Source: Fen-330 sp050008465 (GTDB lineage Bacteria > Acidobacteriota > Terriglobia > Bryobacterales > Bryobacteraceae). From it: a DNA stretch of 64,000 bases. The position numbers were made by a program, and so were the translations under genes. The notes under the pieces are model-generated. The model saw only the letters and a list, made by a program, of their open reading frames with translations, ran no database searches and was not told the DNA's origin. Positions 9,125-17,981 of the stretch are shown here, piece after piece (position 1 is the first letter of the stretch; the number at the start of each line of letters is the position of its first letter). The DNA is taken from NCBI GenBank assembly GCA_050008465.1, contig JBEKMO010000013.1:12377-76376 (forward strand). Direction: 5' to 3'.

Positions 9125-10617
9125 CACCCCAACTCGTCTGTGGCCGGGTCCCATCGGGCCGCGGGAGACTCCGCGGTGAACTCCACCTCCACCGGAGCGC
9201 CGTTGCGCTGGATTTCCACGCACTCCCGGAAGCCGTTCTGAAGAAAGTACACGCCGCGAAGGCTGCCCGGAAACGGCCCCACCGTCAGCTTGTTGGATGG
9301 CCCCATGCACTGTGCGGCGGTGACGCAGGAGGACTTCGCCTTCCCCGACGCGTACTGCCAGGCATCCAGATTGTGCTCGAGCATAACCAGGCTGGCGCAC
9401 AGAATGGCGCCGGGCACGATCCACCGGAGCCGCCCCGCCAATCCTTCCACCGCCACCGCCAGCATCAGGCAGAACCCGATGGAGGGAAGGTACAGCAGGC
9501 GGGATTTCTGCAAGTCCGGCCCGATCAGCAACTGAAAGAGCGGCGGCAGAGCCGACACCAGCACGAAGCCGATCGCGAAGAGCAATTGCGCCCGCCTGGC
9601 GCGGCTCGTGGCCAGCAAGCCCAGCGACACGATCAGAACGACGATCGCGAGCGCTTGGAACCCGCCGGGTTCGACACTCCAGTTGATTGGGAAAAACAGG
9701 GCCGCCCACAATCGCAGCGTCAGCGCCTTCAACGCCGCGATGAATCCCAGCGCGTCGGCCCGGTACCCGCCCATCCCGCCGAACAGACTCCAGCGGTAGA
9801 CGAAAAGCGCCGCCGCCAGCGCGAAGAACGGGACCACCGCGCGAACCCCGCGACGGGCTGGGATCGCGAGCAGAAGCACCAAGAACGGAAACACGTAAGC
9901 CGATTCCTTGCTGAGCATCGCCAGCGTCATCGACACCAGCGCAGCCAGCAGGTTCCAGCGCCCGCTCCGGAGGAAGAACAGCAGCCCGGCAAGCACGAAG
10001 AATGTCGCCAGCAGATCGAACCGGCCCGCGACCCAGACCACCGCCTCGGGCCGGGTTCCGTGAATGGCGAACAGGCCAGCGGCAAACCACGCTGCCCGCC
10101 GCGAACCGATGAGTCGCAATGCCACCAGGAAAACCAGAACGCAATTGGCCGCGTGCAGAGCGAGGCCGCACGCGTGCCAAAGCGCCGGGTTTAAGCCCGC
10201 CCATGTCGAGGTCGCCGCCAGAGAAACGTATCCCAGCGGACGGAAGAAGCCGTCCCCACCGCCGGTAGTGAACAACGGGAGCCAACCGGAGCGGAGCCCT
10301 TGGGCCAGTTTCAGCAGAACAAAATCGTCCGAAAGGAAGTAGAAGCCGAGCGCCCGCCAGAATGCGGCGACCGCGAAGCAGATGAGGCCCGCCACCAGCG
10401 CGACCTCTGCCGGCCTGAAGGAAAGCTCCCGGCGCTCGGAAGAGTTCGTGGCCCCCAGGCAGAGCGCGAGGACCAGGCAAATTCCAAAGCCGGCCTCGGC
10501 ATTCAGTGGCGAATGCACCGCGATGGGAACCGCCAGCGGCCCCAAGACCGCCCGTGCCGCGACGACCAGCCCGGATAGAGCCATCCCGCCCGCCAGAGCG
10601 TACCGTAATCGGGACAC
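9070..10617 (-). CDS. GT-C fold glycosyltransferase-like polytopic membrane protein
   Basis: About 515 residues with roughly ten or more hydrophobic segments. The start is a GTG at 10617, four bases after the amidase stop codon; longer frames upstream would overlap the amidase. The motif region PEAVVWVAGRFDLLATFF, preceded by FRPLGYVSLA and ALWHACGLALHAANCVL, is typical of the TMTC/PMT-like O-glycosyltransferase family that uses lipid-linked sugars. An acidic pair expected in the first periplasmic loop may be SDDFVLLK. The C-terminal about 90 residues are soluble and include EVEFTAESPAARWDPATDELGCYLGG. Acceptor and sugar are unknown. The last 55 bases overlap the convergent gene. Confidence 0.75.
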   Translation of the reverse strand: MSRLRYALAGGMALSGLVVAARAVLGPLAVPIAVHSPLNAEAGFGICLVLALCLGATNSSERRELSFRPAEVALVAGLICFAVAAFWRALGFYFLSDDFVLLKLAQGLRSGWLPLFTTGGGDGFFRPLGYVSLAATSTWAGLNPALWHACGLALHAANCVLVFLVALRLIGSRRAAWFAAGLFAIHGTRPEAVVWVAGRFDLLATFFVLAGLLFFLRSGRWNLLAALVSMTLAMLSKESAYVFPFLVLLLAIPARRGVRAVVPFFALAAALFVYRWSLFGGMGGYRADALGFIAALKALTLRLWAALFFPINWSVEPGGFQALAIVVLIVSLGLLATSRARRAQLLFAIGFVLVSALPPLFQLLIGPDLQKSRLLYLPSIGFCLMLAVAVEGLAGRLRWIVPGAILCASLVMLEHNLDAWQYASGKAKSSCVTAAQCMGPSNKLTVGPFPGSLRGVYFLQNGFRECVEIQRNGAPVEVEFTAESPAARWDPATDELGCYLGGSNPTKRDSDWNLR

Positions 10618-10621
10618 CGGC

Positions 10622-12061
10622 TTACGAAATGCGCGGGACCGGCGGGCGCCTGCGGTGCCAGTCGGTGCGTTTCTGGAACTCGTGGCCGAGCGCCAGCAGC
10701 GTGTTCTCGGAAAATGGCCGCCCGACGAGTTGAATGGAAATCGGCAGGCCGTCCGCAAAACCACAAGGGAGCGCCAGCGCGGGCAGGCCGGCGAGATTCC
10801 CCGCCGCGCCGAGGTCTGCCAGGCCGCGCTGTTTCGGCGCGGGGCGCTCCCCGGAGTGGCGGTCGAGCGGCTCCTCGATCTTCGAGGCCGGGCCGAAGCG
10901 GCTGGCGGAAACCAGCACGTCGTAATCCATGAACAGCCTGCGCAGCGCGTCCTGGACCAGCCGGCGCACGCGCATCGCCTTCAGGTAGTCCTTCGCCGCA
11001 ATCTCCAGGCCCGCTCTCAAACCCGCGATCTGCTTCTGGTCCGCCAACTCGTCGACTTTGCCGCCCTCGACCAGCGGCTCGAACACGGACGAACCTTCCG
11101 CGTCGATGATCAAACCAGCCATCGTGGGGTAGGGGAAGTCCGGGAGGCTCGCCTCCTTCATCTGCACGCCGATCTCGCGGACTGTCTGGAGGGCCTTCAG
11201 AAAATCGGGGCGCGCGGCGGGCTCGGCGCGTTCCTCGAAATCGGCCGGCGCGAACCCCACCCGGATATTCTTGAACTCGGGGACGTACTGCGGAGCGTAG
11301 TAGAAGCTCTTGCCGGCCGATCCGGGGTCCTTCGAATCGCCGCCCGCGATCACGCTCAACACGAACCCGCAGTCCTCCGCCGACCGGCACATGGGGCCGA
11401 TCTTGTCCATGCTCCAGGAGAGCGTCATGGCGCCGTAGCGGCTCACCAGGCCGTAGGTGGGGCGGAGGCCGGTGACGCCGCAGTATGCGGCAGGCGTCAG
11501 GATCGAACCCCAGGTCTCCGAGCCGAGCGCGAACGGAACCAGCCCGGCGGCCACCGCGCTCGCAGAGCCGCTCGAGGACCCGCCGGACCAGCGCGCCGGA
11601 TCCCAGGGGTTCAGCCCCGGACCGAACATCGAGGCGGCGGCGTAGCGATAGCCGCCGCCGCCCGCCAACTCCACCATGGCCAGCTTGGCGATGAGCGGCG
11701 CGCCCACGCGATCGAGTTTCTCCAGCGCCGTCGCGGTGTAGTCGAATACCTGCCCCGCGTAAGGCCGCGCTCCCCAGGTGGTGGGCTTGCCCGCCACCGA
11801 GAGCAGGTCCTTGGCCCCGTACGGAATGCCTTGCAGCGGCCCGCGCAACCGCCCGCGCTTGATCTCCGAATCCATGTCCCGCGCCCGCTTCAGCGCGGAC
11901 TCGCGCAGCGGCAGAGCCAGTGCGTTGTAACGCGGCCCCAGTTTCTCCAGGCGTTCCGCGAAAGCGCGAATCAGGTCCGCCGAGGAGAGCTCGCGCGCCT
12001 TGAGCTTCGCGCTCAGCTCGCCGATGGTCGCAAAGAAGATCTCGTCGCCGAAGTCGCGCAC
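10622..12061 (-). CDS. Amidase signature family enzyme
   Basis: 479 residues from a GTG at 12061. The amidase signature is clear: PYGAKDLLSVAG carries the catalytic lysine, SGGSSSGSASAVAAG the cis-serine of the Ser-cisSer-Lys triad, and GSETWGSILTPAAYCG the nucleophile serine. GPMCRSAEDCGFVL is also family-typical. Substrate specificity (amide, peptide-amide or aryl amide) cannot be read, and there is no GatB/GatC neighbour that would argue for the tRNA amidotransferase. The gene begins three bases after the stop of a Tat-signal mini-protein; the two may act together or represent an ancestral fusion split by a stop codon. The same frame stays open upstream, but only through the region coding for the mini-protein in another frame. 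Confidence 0.88.
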   Translation of the reverse strand: MRDFGDEIFFATIGELSAKLKARELSSADLIRAFAERLEKLGPRYNALALPLRESALKRARDMDSEIKRGRLRGPLQGIPYGAKDLLSVAGKPTTWGARPYAGQVFDYTATALEKLDRVGAPLIAKLAMVELAGGGGYRYAAASMFGPGLNPWDPARWSGGSSSGSASAVAAGLVPFALGSETWGSILTPAAYCGVTGLRPTYGLVSRYGAMTLSWSMDKIGPMCRSAEDCGFVLSVIAGGDSKDPGSAGKSFYYAPQYVPEFKNIRVGFAPADFEERAEPAARPDFLKALQTVREIGVQMKEASLPDFPYPTMAGLIIDAEGSSVFEPLVEGGKVDELADQKQIAGLRAGLEIAAKDYLKAMRVRRLVQDALRRLFMDYDVLVSASRFGPASKIEEPLDRHSGERPAPKQRGLADLGAAGNLAGLPALALPCGFADGLPISIQLVGRPFSENTLLALGHEFQKRTDWHRRRPPVPRIS

Positions 12062-12063
12062 GG

Positions 12064-12264
12064 CTACTGTGCCTTGAAAAGGAACGCCGGTTCCGTCGTC
12101 ATGGGAATCGGGATCTTGGCCAGGGCGCCCGCGTTGCGCCGCAAGCGCTCTCCGGCCGCTTTCCTCAGTTCTTCGGGCGTCTCGGCTTTCTCCTGAATGC
12201 CCGCCGCTGCACCGGCCGCGCCCGCGGCCAGCGCGCCTACCCACTCTCTGCGCGTGATTTTCAT
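12064..12264 (-). CDS. Tat-signal mini-protein upstream of amidase
   Basis: 66 residues. It begins with a twin-arginine signal (MKITRREWVGALAAGAAGAAAG), followed by only about 40 residues (TPEELRKAAGERLRRNAGALAK, then TEPAFLFKAQ). Its ATG overlaps the aroDE stop codon by four bases and its stop lies two bases before the amidase start, so it is sandwiched in a coupled unit. Similar short Tat proteins precede amidases in related Acidobacteria, to my recollection. The mature part is too short to be an enzyme; it could be an export partner that piggybacks the amidase, or a remnant of a formerly fused N-terminus. Function unknown. Confidence 0.6.
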   Translation of the reverse strand: MKITRREWVGALAAGAAGAAAGIQEKAETPEELRKAAGERLRRNAGALAKIPIPMTTEPAFLFKAQ

Positions 12265-13793
12265 TTGGAACCCTTCATCGCCGAATCGGAGTGCGCGGCC
12301 AGCGCTTCCATCGCGGCCTTCTCCATCACCGGGCGCGGCGCCGTTTCCCCGGTCCAGATCTCGAACTGCCGGGCCGCCTGTTCCAGGAACATCTCGGTTC
12401 CCCGGATGACCGTCCGGCCCTGCTCCCGCGCCCGGCGCAGCAACGCCGTCTCAATCGGATTGTAGACCATGTCGAAGACCACGTCGGCCGGGATGTGATT
12501 GGCGAAGAAGCACTCGTTGAGGTTGGGAGTCATCCCCAGCGGCGTAGCATGCACCAGCGCATCGAAGTGGCGCGCCTCGGCCTGCTCGCGCAGCAGCGGC
12601 TCGGCTCCGCAAGCCTTAGCCAGCGCCCGCACGCGATCCGGACTGCGGCCCACGATGGAGACCTTGGCCCCCGCGTCGGCCAGCGCGAAGGCCGCACCAC
12701 GCGCCGCGCCGCCGTTCCCCACCAGAAGCACCGACGACTTCGCCAGCCGCAGGCGGCGTCCCAGCGGCGTCCGCACACCCTCGGCATCGGTGTTCGTCCC
12801 GCGCCACTTCCCCGCCTTGCGCCACACCGTGTTCACCGCCCCGATGCGCCGCGCCAGCGGATCGATGACGTCCAGGTAGCGCATGATTCTCTGCTTATGC
12901 GGGATGGTGACGCTGAAGCCGGCCACCGGCAGATCCCCGGCCGCCGTCATGTAGTCTCTCAATTGCGCCGGCTGCACCAGAAACGGCACATAGACTGCCT
13001 CGATGCGGCGCGCCTGGAAGGCACGGTTGAGCACCGCCGGGGAGATCGAGTGCCGGACCGGATCGGCGATCACCGCGTAGATCTTCGCCGCGCGCCCCAG
13101 TTTCTCGATCCGATAGAGCTGGCGCAATTGCCGCGCGCACACCTGCCCGGCCGCGGTGCCTTCCGCGCTCTTCGGCGCCGCGTAGGTGAACAGCCCCCCA
13201 AACACGGTCGAGAGCACCCGAGAGGGGAAGCCGGCCTCGCCCATCCCCAGCAGCACCAACGGCATTCGTGGGTGCAGCCGGGCCAGCGAGAGCATGCGCG
13301 AATTGTCCGATGGCTTGCGCGCCGTGGTCACCAGTTTGTAGGCGTCCGCCGGGATCCGGGTCAGCCGCCGCAGCACCGCCTCCATACCGGGCGTGCCCTC
13401 GTAGTTGTGATACGAGAGCACCAGCATCGCGCGGTCCCGCAGAACCTCCAGCCGTGCGCCGGCGCTCTCCGCGGTTTCAATCTCGACATCCACCGCGCGC
13501 GCGCCGGCCTCCACCGCAGCGTTCAGGATCCGGATCTGCTCCTCCACGCTGCCGTTGAACCGGCCGTGATTCTGACGCCGGCGGCAGGTGGCGACAACCG
13601 AGCAATCCGCGGATTCACCGAGAAGGGTCCGGATTGCCTGGACGCCCTGCTCCGGGCCGGCCAGGTAGTCGAGCCGGAACTCGAGGAAGGTCTCGCCTGC
13701 CTCAACTTCGCTCCGGGCGTGCTCCAGGAGACGGTCGGCGCTGGAGAACCCCAGCGCGACGCAGATGCGGGACATGGAACCAAGGGGCTGCAT
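12261..13793 (-). CDS. aroDE: Bifunctional 3-dehydroquinate dehydratase (type I) / shikimate dehydrogenase
   Basis: 510 residues with two fused enzymes of the shikimate pathway. Residues about 1-225 are a type I dehydroquinate dehydratase: FLEFRLDYL strand, catalytic histidine in LSYHNYEGTPG, and the Schiff-base lysine in AYKLVTTARKPSDN. Residues about 235-510 are shikimate dehydrogenase: DPVRHSISPAVLNRAF (shikimate binding), FSVTIPHKQ with the catalytic lysine, GAVNTVW, GTNTDAEG, the NADP loop VGNGGAARGAAF, and MVYNPIETALL. Fused aroD-aroE occurs in plants and in several bacterial groups. The start may be 13793 or the internal ATG at 13772 (MSRICVALGF); no good ribosome-binding site separates them. 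It is followed with a 4-base overlap by the Tat mini-protein. Confidence 0.93.
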   Translation of the reverse strand: MQPLGSMSRICVALGFSSADRLLEHARSEVEAGETFLEFRLDYLAGPEQGVQAIRTLLGESADCSVVATCRRRQNHGRFNGSVEEQIRILNAAVEAGARAVDVEIETAESAGARLEVLRDRAMLVLSYHNYEGTPGMEAVLRRLTRIPADAYKLVTTARKPSDNSRMLSLARLHPRMPLVLLGMGEAGFPSRVLSTVFGGLFTYAAPKSAEGTAAGQVCARQLRQLYRIEKLGRAAKIYAVIADPVRHSISPAVLNRAFQARRIEAVYVPFLVQPAQLRDYMTAAGDLPVAGFSVTIPHKQRIMRYLDVIDPLARRIGAVNTVWRKAGKWRGTNTDAEGVRTPLGRRLRLAKSSVLLVGNGGAARGAAFALADAGAKVSIVGRSPDRVRALAKACGAEPLLREQAEARHFDALVHATPLGMTPNLNECFFANHIPADVVFDMVYNPIETALLRRAREQGRTVIRGTEMFLEQAARQFEIWTGETAPRPVMEKAAMEALAAHSDSAMKGSK

Positions 13794-13833
13794 CAGTCGG
13801 GCGTCATTAGAATATCACGGGCTTGTGGCTTGT

Positions 13834-13963
13834 GGCTTGTGGCCTGTGGATTCCGCGGCGGCTCCCGGCGCTCCGCGACCGGCCGTAGAGCCAGTTGCGC
13901 CGCTGGTGGGAAGCGGGTGTGCCGTTGCGGGATCAACAGGCCACGAGCCACAGGCCACAAGCC
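13834..13963. repeat. Inverted repeat pair, 16-bp arms
   Basis: Arms at 13834-13849 (ggcttgtggcctgtgg) and 13948-13963 are perfect reverse complements separated by 98 bases. The left arm is preceded by further tandem copies of the cttgtgg unit. The element lies between aroDE and deoC and looks like a small dispersed palindromic element of the REP/MITE kind. No coding capacity. Confidence 0.8.
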
Positions 13964-13969
13964 ATCCGG

Positions 13970-14683
13970 TCAGCTCTTCTCCGCCAACCGCGCTTTCCAA
14001 GTCTCCAGGATGGCCACCGTCGCCGTGGCGCCGAAGCGGGCGCAGCCCGCCTCGTAAACCTCGATTGCCTTCTCCAGTGTGCGGACGCCGCCGGCGGCCT
14101 TGACCTGCACGTCCGGCCCGGAGTGGGCCCGCATCAGCCGCAGGTCCTCGAGCGTCGCCCCGGTGGGCGCGAAGCCGGTCGAAGTCTTCACGAAATCGCA
14201 GCCTGTGTTGGTCGCGATCTTGCAGGCCACGATCTTCAGCTCGTCGGTGAGGTAGGCGTTTTCGAAGATGACCTTCAGGATCGCGCCCGAGTCGTGGCAG
14301 GCTTCGGCCATCTGCGCCAGTTCCACCTCGACGTACTGAAACTGGCGCGACACCAGCTTGCCGATGTTGAGCACCATATCGATTTCGCGCGCGCCCCGGC
14401 GCAACAGGTCCCGCGCCTCATAGAGCTTCGCCGCGGTGGTCTGGGATCCATGCGGGAAACCCGCCACACTGCCTACTGGCACGCCGCCGCTCGGGCTCAT
14501 CCAGCGCACTGCCGCATCGACGTCGCTAGGCCGCACCGTTACGCTCGCCACGTTGTACCGATTGGCAACCCGGCACCCTTCCAGCACCTGCTCGTCGGTC
14601 AACTCGGGCCGCAGCAGCGAGTGGTCGATCATCTTGGCGAGAGCTTCGTAAGAGGATAGTGGAGGTCTTGCCGCGGGATCCAT
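13970..14683 (-). CDS. deoC: Deoxyribose-phosphate aldolase
   Basis: About 237 residues from the ATG at 14683; an upstream in-frame start at 14710 would run into a repeat arm and is less likely. It catalyses cleavage of 2-deoxyribose 5-phosphate to glyceraldehyde 3-phosphate and acetaldehyde. Family motifs are intact: IDHSLLRPELT at the N-terminus, SVTVRPSDV, EIDMVLNIG, VIFENAYLTDE, the Schiff-base lysine in CDFVKTSTGFAPTGAT, and the proton-relay lysine in VKAAGGVRT. Length matches the family. It lies between aroDE and the tol-pal operon on the same strand, flanked on each side by a palindromic repeat, so it may be transcribed separately. Confidence 0.93.
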   Translation of the reverse strand: MDPAARPPLSSYEALAKMIDHSLLRPELTDEQVLEGCRVANRYNVASVTVRPSDVDAAVRWMSPSGGVPVGSVAGFPHGSQTTAAKLYEARDLLRRGAREIDMVLNIGKLVSRQFQYVEVELAQMAEACHDSGAILKVIFENAYLTDELKIVACKIATNTGCDFVKTSTGFAPTGATLEDLRLMRAHSGPDVQVKAAGGVRTLEKAIEVYEAGCARFGATATVAILETWKARLAEKS

Positions 14684-14696
14684 GGCGTCCCCCTGC

Positions 14697-14769
14697 GTGG
14701 GGCAGACCATCGCCTTTTGTGGTCTGCCATCGGCTGCGGCAGACGGCGAAAACCGATCGTCTGCCCCAC
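14697..14769. repeat. Inverted repeat with GTGGGGCAGAC arms
   Basis: Arms at 14697-14712 (gtggggcagaccatcg) and 14754-14769 match as reverse complements with one mismatch. The spacer contains partial copies of the same motif (tggtctgccatcgg and ggcagacgg), giving nested dyads. It separates deoC from cpoB and could form a hairpin in the transcript. It resembles a dispersed repeat, not a classical terminator, because no T-run follows. Confidence 0.75.
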
Positions 14770-14773
14770 CGAG

Positions 14774-15655
14774 TCAACGGGCCTTGCGGGCGCCCTTCTT
14801 GCCGACCGACGCGGTGCCCAGACTGGCCAGTTGCGCTTTGGCCTTGGCGGCCAGATCCGAATTCGGAGCGCGCTTGATTACGGCGCGAAACTCGGCGATG
14901 GCTCCGGACTTGTCGCCCATCAGCATCAGCGTGCGGCCCTTCATGAACATGGCGTCGAGCAGCTTGGTGTTCTTGCTCTCGGGAAACTGTTCGAGCACCG
15001 CGTCGAAAGCCTTCAAAGCGCCGTCATAGTCTTTGCGGTTGTAGCTGATCTCGCCGAGGTAGTACTGGGCGTTGGGCGCAGTGTCGGTGTCGCGGTAGTA
15101 TTTCAGGTAGTCGGCGAACTCCTGAAGCGCCACGTCGGCATTGCCGCCATCCTTGTCCCGCATCGCGTTCGCGTAGAGGGTCTCGGCCGACAATCCTTGC
15201 GGCGGGCCGGAGGTGGAGCCCCCGCCCGCGGGCGGGGGCGGAGTCGGCGGCGTCGTGATCACCTTGATGACGTTCCCCAGATCCACCAGGCCCCGCTCCA
15301 ACTTGCCGAGTCGCGCACTCAAGTCCTCGACCGACACCCGGACCGCCTGGAACTCCGACGACATCTGCTCCACCTTGGCGCCCACCGCCGTAAGCGGCGC
15401 GGACAGCTTGCTCTCCCGTTCCCGCAGGGAGGAGTCCAGCACCGCCATCGCCGTGTTCAACTTGTTGATGCTATCGGTGCTTTGCTGTACCAGGGTGGTG
15501 ACGCTGCCCATCTTCTCATTGAAGGAGCGCTCCAGGCTGCGAACCTGATCCTGCAAGGTCGCCACGTCCCGTTGCAGTTCGACGTATTCCCGCTTCTGTC
15601 CGAAGGACACCGGCGAGAGTAGAAAAGCGACAAAAGCAACCCGCAACCAGTTCAT
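14774..15655 (-). CDS. cpoB: Tol-Pal system periplasmic protein CpoB (YbgF)
   Basis: 293 residues. A signal peptide (about 1-19, ending SFGQ) is followed by a long coiled coil (about 22-125) that mediates trimerisation in this family. Then come a Pro/Gly linker and three tetratricopeptide repeats (about 160-275: LYANAMRDKDGGNADVALQEF, AQYYLGEISYNRKDYDGAL, AMFMKGRTLMLMGDKSGAI). In other bacteria CpoB links outer-membrane constriction by Tol-Pal to septal peptidoglycan synthesis. It is the last gene of the tol-pal order tolQ-tolR-tolA-tolB-pal-cpoB and follows pal after 120 bases. Confidence 0.9.
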   Translation of the reverse strand: MNWLRVAFVAFLLSPVSFGQKREYVELQRDVATLQDQVRSLERSFNEKMGSVTTLVQQSTDSINKLNTAMAVLDSSLRERESKLSAPLTAVGAKVEQMSSEFQAVRVSVEDLSARLGKLERGLVDLGNVIKVITTPPTPPPPAGGGSTSGPPQGLSAETLYANAMRDKDGGNADVALQEFADYLKYYRDTDTAPNAQYYLGEISYNRKDYDGALKAFDAVLEQFPESKNTKLLDAMFMKGRTLMLMGDKSGAIAEFRAVIKRAPNSDLAAKAKAQLASLGTASVGKKGARKAR

Positions 15656-15775
15656 TTCATTCTCCTACACCACGATCGCGGCGCCCGGCGGTCCGCGCAC
15701 CGCGACCCGTCTTCCAGACTGGCGAGGGGCGCAGCTCAAGTTCGGGCCGCGCCCTCCGATCCTCTTCCTTCCCCG

Positions 15776-16552
15776 TTACTGGGCCGGCACGAAGTGCACG
15801 TGGCGGTTCTTCTGCCAGCACTCTTCGTTAGACTCGGTGCACACCGGCCGTTCCTTGCCGTAGCTGCGGGTTTGCAGCTTGTCGGCCGGAACTCCCAATT
15901 GCGTCAGGAACTCCTTGGCTGCCGTGGCCCGCCGGTCGCCCAGGCCCAGGTTGTACTCGGCCGAACCACGCTCGTCGCAGTGGCCCTCGACGACTACCAC
16001 GGCCTCGGGAATCTCCGCAAAGACCCGCTTCAGCCCTTCGGCATCCTGGGTGAGCGTGGCCCGGGCATCCTCGCGAATGTCGCTCTTGTCGTAATCGAAG
16101 TAAGCGTCCTGGACCTCGGTGGCCAGCAGTTCGCTCAAGGTCTTCTTGGGCGGCGGTGGCGGCGGCGGCGGCGGCGGTGGCGGTACGGTTACCGTTACGG
16201 TCACGGTGGCCGACTCGGCGCCTCCCGGCCCCTTGGCCGTCAAGGTGTAGGTCGTCGTGTCGCTCGGGAACACCTGGCGGCTGCCCCGCGCGGAGACTGT
16301 GCCCATGCCCGGTGCGATGTCGATGTCCGTCGCATCGCTCACACTCCAGTTCAGAGTGGCCGACTGGCCGCGCTCGATCGTGGCTGGCTCAGCCGTGAAC
16401 CGAACCGTGGGCTTCGGCGGCGGCGGTGGCGGCGTCACGACTGGCGGCGGTGGTGGTGGTGGCGGCGGAGCTGGCACCGGTTTCTTACAGCCCGTCGCAA
16501 TCAAAAACAGAGACAGCGCCAACAGCACGAGACTGACATTTCGCTTGTTCAT
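15776..16552 (-). CDS. pal: Peptidoglycan-associated lipoprotein Pal
   Basis: 258 residues from the ATG at 16552, with AGGAGG eleven bases upstream; the frame is open further but that part has no family similarity. The signal peptide ends in a lipobox (LIATGC), so the protein is an outer-membrane lipoprotein. Two polyproline stretches flank a small Ig-like/PKD-like domain (about 45-125, RFTAEPATIERGQSATLNWS) that is an extra relative to the short E. coli Pal. The C-terminal OmpA domain has YFDYDKSDIREDA, VEGHCDERGSAEYNLGLGDRRA and the final NRHVHF, which bind meso-diaminopimelate in peptidoglycan. It sits between tolB and cpoB. Confidence 0.93.
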   Translation of the reverse strand: MNKRNVSLVLLALSLFLIATGCKKPVPAPPPPPPPPPVVTPPPPPPKPTVRFTAEPATIERGQSATLNWSVSDATDIDIAPGMGTVSARGSRQVFPSDTTTYTLTAKGPGGAESATVTVTVTVPPPPPPPPPPPPKKTLSELLATEVQDAYFDYDKSDIREDARATLTQDAEGLKRVFAEIPEAVVVVEGHCDERGSAEYNLGLGDRRATAAKEFLTQLGVPADKLQTRSYGKERPVCTESNEECWQKNRHVHFVPAQ

Positions 16553-16595
16553 CCTCAACTTCGCCTCCTGAGATTTCAACCTGTCGTTATTCTCT

Positions 16596-17981
16596 CTACT
16601 TGCTCCACACCGGCATCGAATTCTGCCCCTGTGTGGTGAGTTGTTGGAGCTGGGTCCCGTCCGCCAGCATCGTCCAAATCTGCGTCGAGCGGCTGCGATT
16701 CGACGAGAAGACGATGTGAAGGCCATCCGGCGCCCAACTCGGGTTTTCGTTGCGTCCGGCACCATGCGTCAACTGATTGACCTGCCGTGTCGCAACATCC
16801 ATTACGAAAATGTTGTAGTTGCCTGGCGCGAAGCCCCGCGTCCAGGCAAACGCGATATGTTGTCCGTCGGGACGCCACGCGGGATTCACCGCGTCCCCCT
16901 CCCCCGTGGTCAGGCGCTGCACATCCGCGCCCTCCATGTTCATCCGATAGATCTGCGGGGTTCCGGAGCGGCCCGAGACGAACACCATCTCGGCCCCGGT
17001 CTTCGGGTTCACTTTCGGCTCCACCTCGGTCGCGGAGGCATAGCTGATCCGCCGCAAGCCGCTCCCGTCGGGGTTGGCGCTGAAAACCTGGGTCCATCCG
17101 CCGATCGCGGACGCGAACAGGATGTGCTGCCCCTCCGGAGTGAACTCCGGCGTCGTAGTCACCGAAGAAACCGGGCTGTAAAAGGGCAACCGCCTTCCTG
17201 TCTCCAAGGAGAATACAAATATAGCAGGATTGCCCGGCTGGAAGGTAGTGAAGGCAAGTCGCGTGCCATCGGGCGACACCGCCGGGGTGAACGAGATGGA
17301 ACCGTAGCGCGTGATCTGCTTCTGGTTCGCCCCGTCGGGGTCCATGGACCAGATCTCTTTGACGCCGCGGCCGCCGCGCGTCGAAACAAAGTAGATCTTC
17401 GAACCCACCAGGCTGATCCCGCCGAACTGCTTCAGGATGTCGGCCGCGAAGTCGTGGGCCACCTTGCGCGCGCCCTCCTCGCCCATGGGAGCCAGGTAGA
17501 CCTTGCCGAGGACCTGCGCGTTGGCGAGATCCGCCTGCGCAACGTTGTACAGCCAGCCGCGCAGGACCATCTGGTCGCCCTGGGGGGCCGTGTAGCCGAA
17601 CGCCAGATAGTTGGCCTTCACCGGCGGCCCGGACCAGTCGGTCAGCCAGGGGCCTTGCGAGACGGGCTGCGGCGGCGGCGCCCCCCGGCGCGCCGGCCGG
17701 GAAGGCACGACCGGCGGACGGAAGTCCTCTGGCCGTTGCGGCGTCCGGAGCGGGTACATGCTCTTGGAAGCCATGGTGTACAGCCCCGAGCCCTCCAGGT
17801 CCCCCCAGAGCGTCTGGTTGAAAACGTTCATGTATTGCTGGGCGTCGCCGGTCCCGCGGAAGTCCGGGACCGCCAGGACCGCCCGTTCGCCCGAGGTAAG
17901 CTTGATCACGCTATCCTGCGCGGCCAGAAAGAGCACGGCCGCCGCCAGGCACAACCCGATCCACACAGTTCGCTTGGTCAT
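16596..17981 (-). CDS. tolB: Tol-Pal system beta-propeller protein TolB
   Basis: 461 residues: signal peptide (about 1-21), an N-terminal alpha/beta domain (about 25-170) and a six-bladed WD40-like propeller built from repeats such as SPDGTRLAFTT, TPEGQHILFAS, RPDGQHIAFAW and APDGLHIVFSSN. TolB binds Pal and is released by energised TolA during outer-membrane constriction. A Pro-rich insert around residues 75-105 (PSRPARRGAPPPQP) is not present in E. coli TolB. The ATG overlaps the stop of the upstream tolA-like gene by four bases, showing translational coupling. Confidence 0.93.
   Translation of the reverse strand: MTKRTVWIGLCLAAAVLFLAAQDSVIKLTSGERAVLAVPDFRGTGDAQQYMNVFNQTLWGDLEGSGLYTMASKSMYPLRTPQRPEDFRPPVVPSRPARRGAPPPQPVSQGPWLTDWSGPPVKANYLAFGYTAPQGDQMVLRGWLYNVAQADLANAQVLGKVYLAPMGEEGARKVAHDFAADILKQFGGISLVGSKIYFVSTRGGRGVKEIWSMDPDGANQKQITRYGSISFTPAVSPDGTRLAFTTFQPGNPAIFVFSLETGRRLPFYSPVSSVTTTPEFTPEGQHILFASAIGGWTQVFSANPDGSGLRRISYASATEVEPKVNPKTGAEMVFVSGRSGTPQIYRMNMEGADVQRLTTGEGDAVNPAWRPDGQHIAFAWTRGFAPGNYNIFVMDVATRQVNQLTHGAGRNENPSWAPDGLHIVFSSNRSRSTQIWTMLADGTQLQQLTTQGQNSMPVWSK

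Noticed and set aside
12291..14057. Plus-strand open frame of 588 codons across aroDE
   Set aside because: Antisense to the well-conserved aroDE, with His/Arg-rich composition and no motifs.
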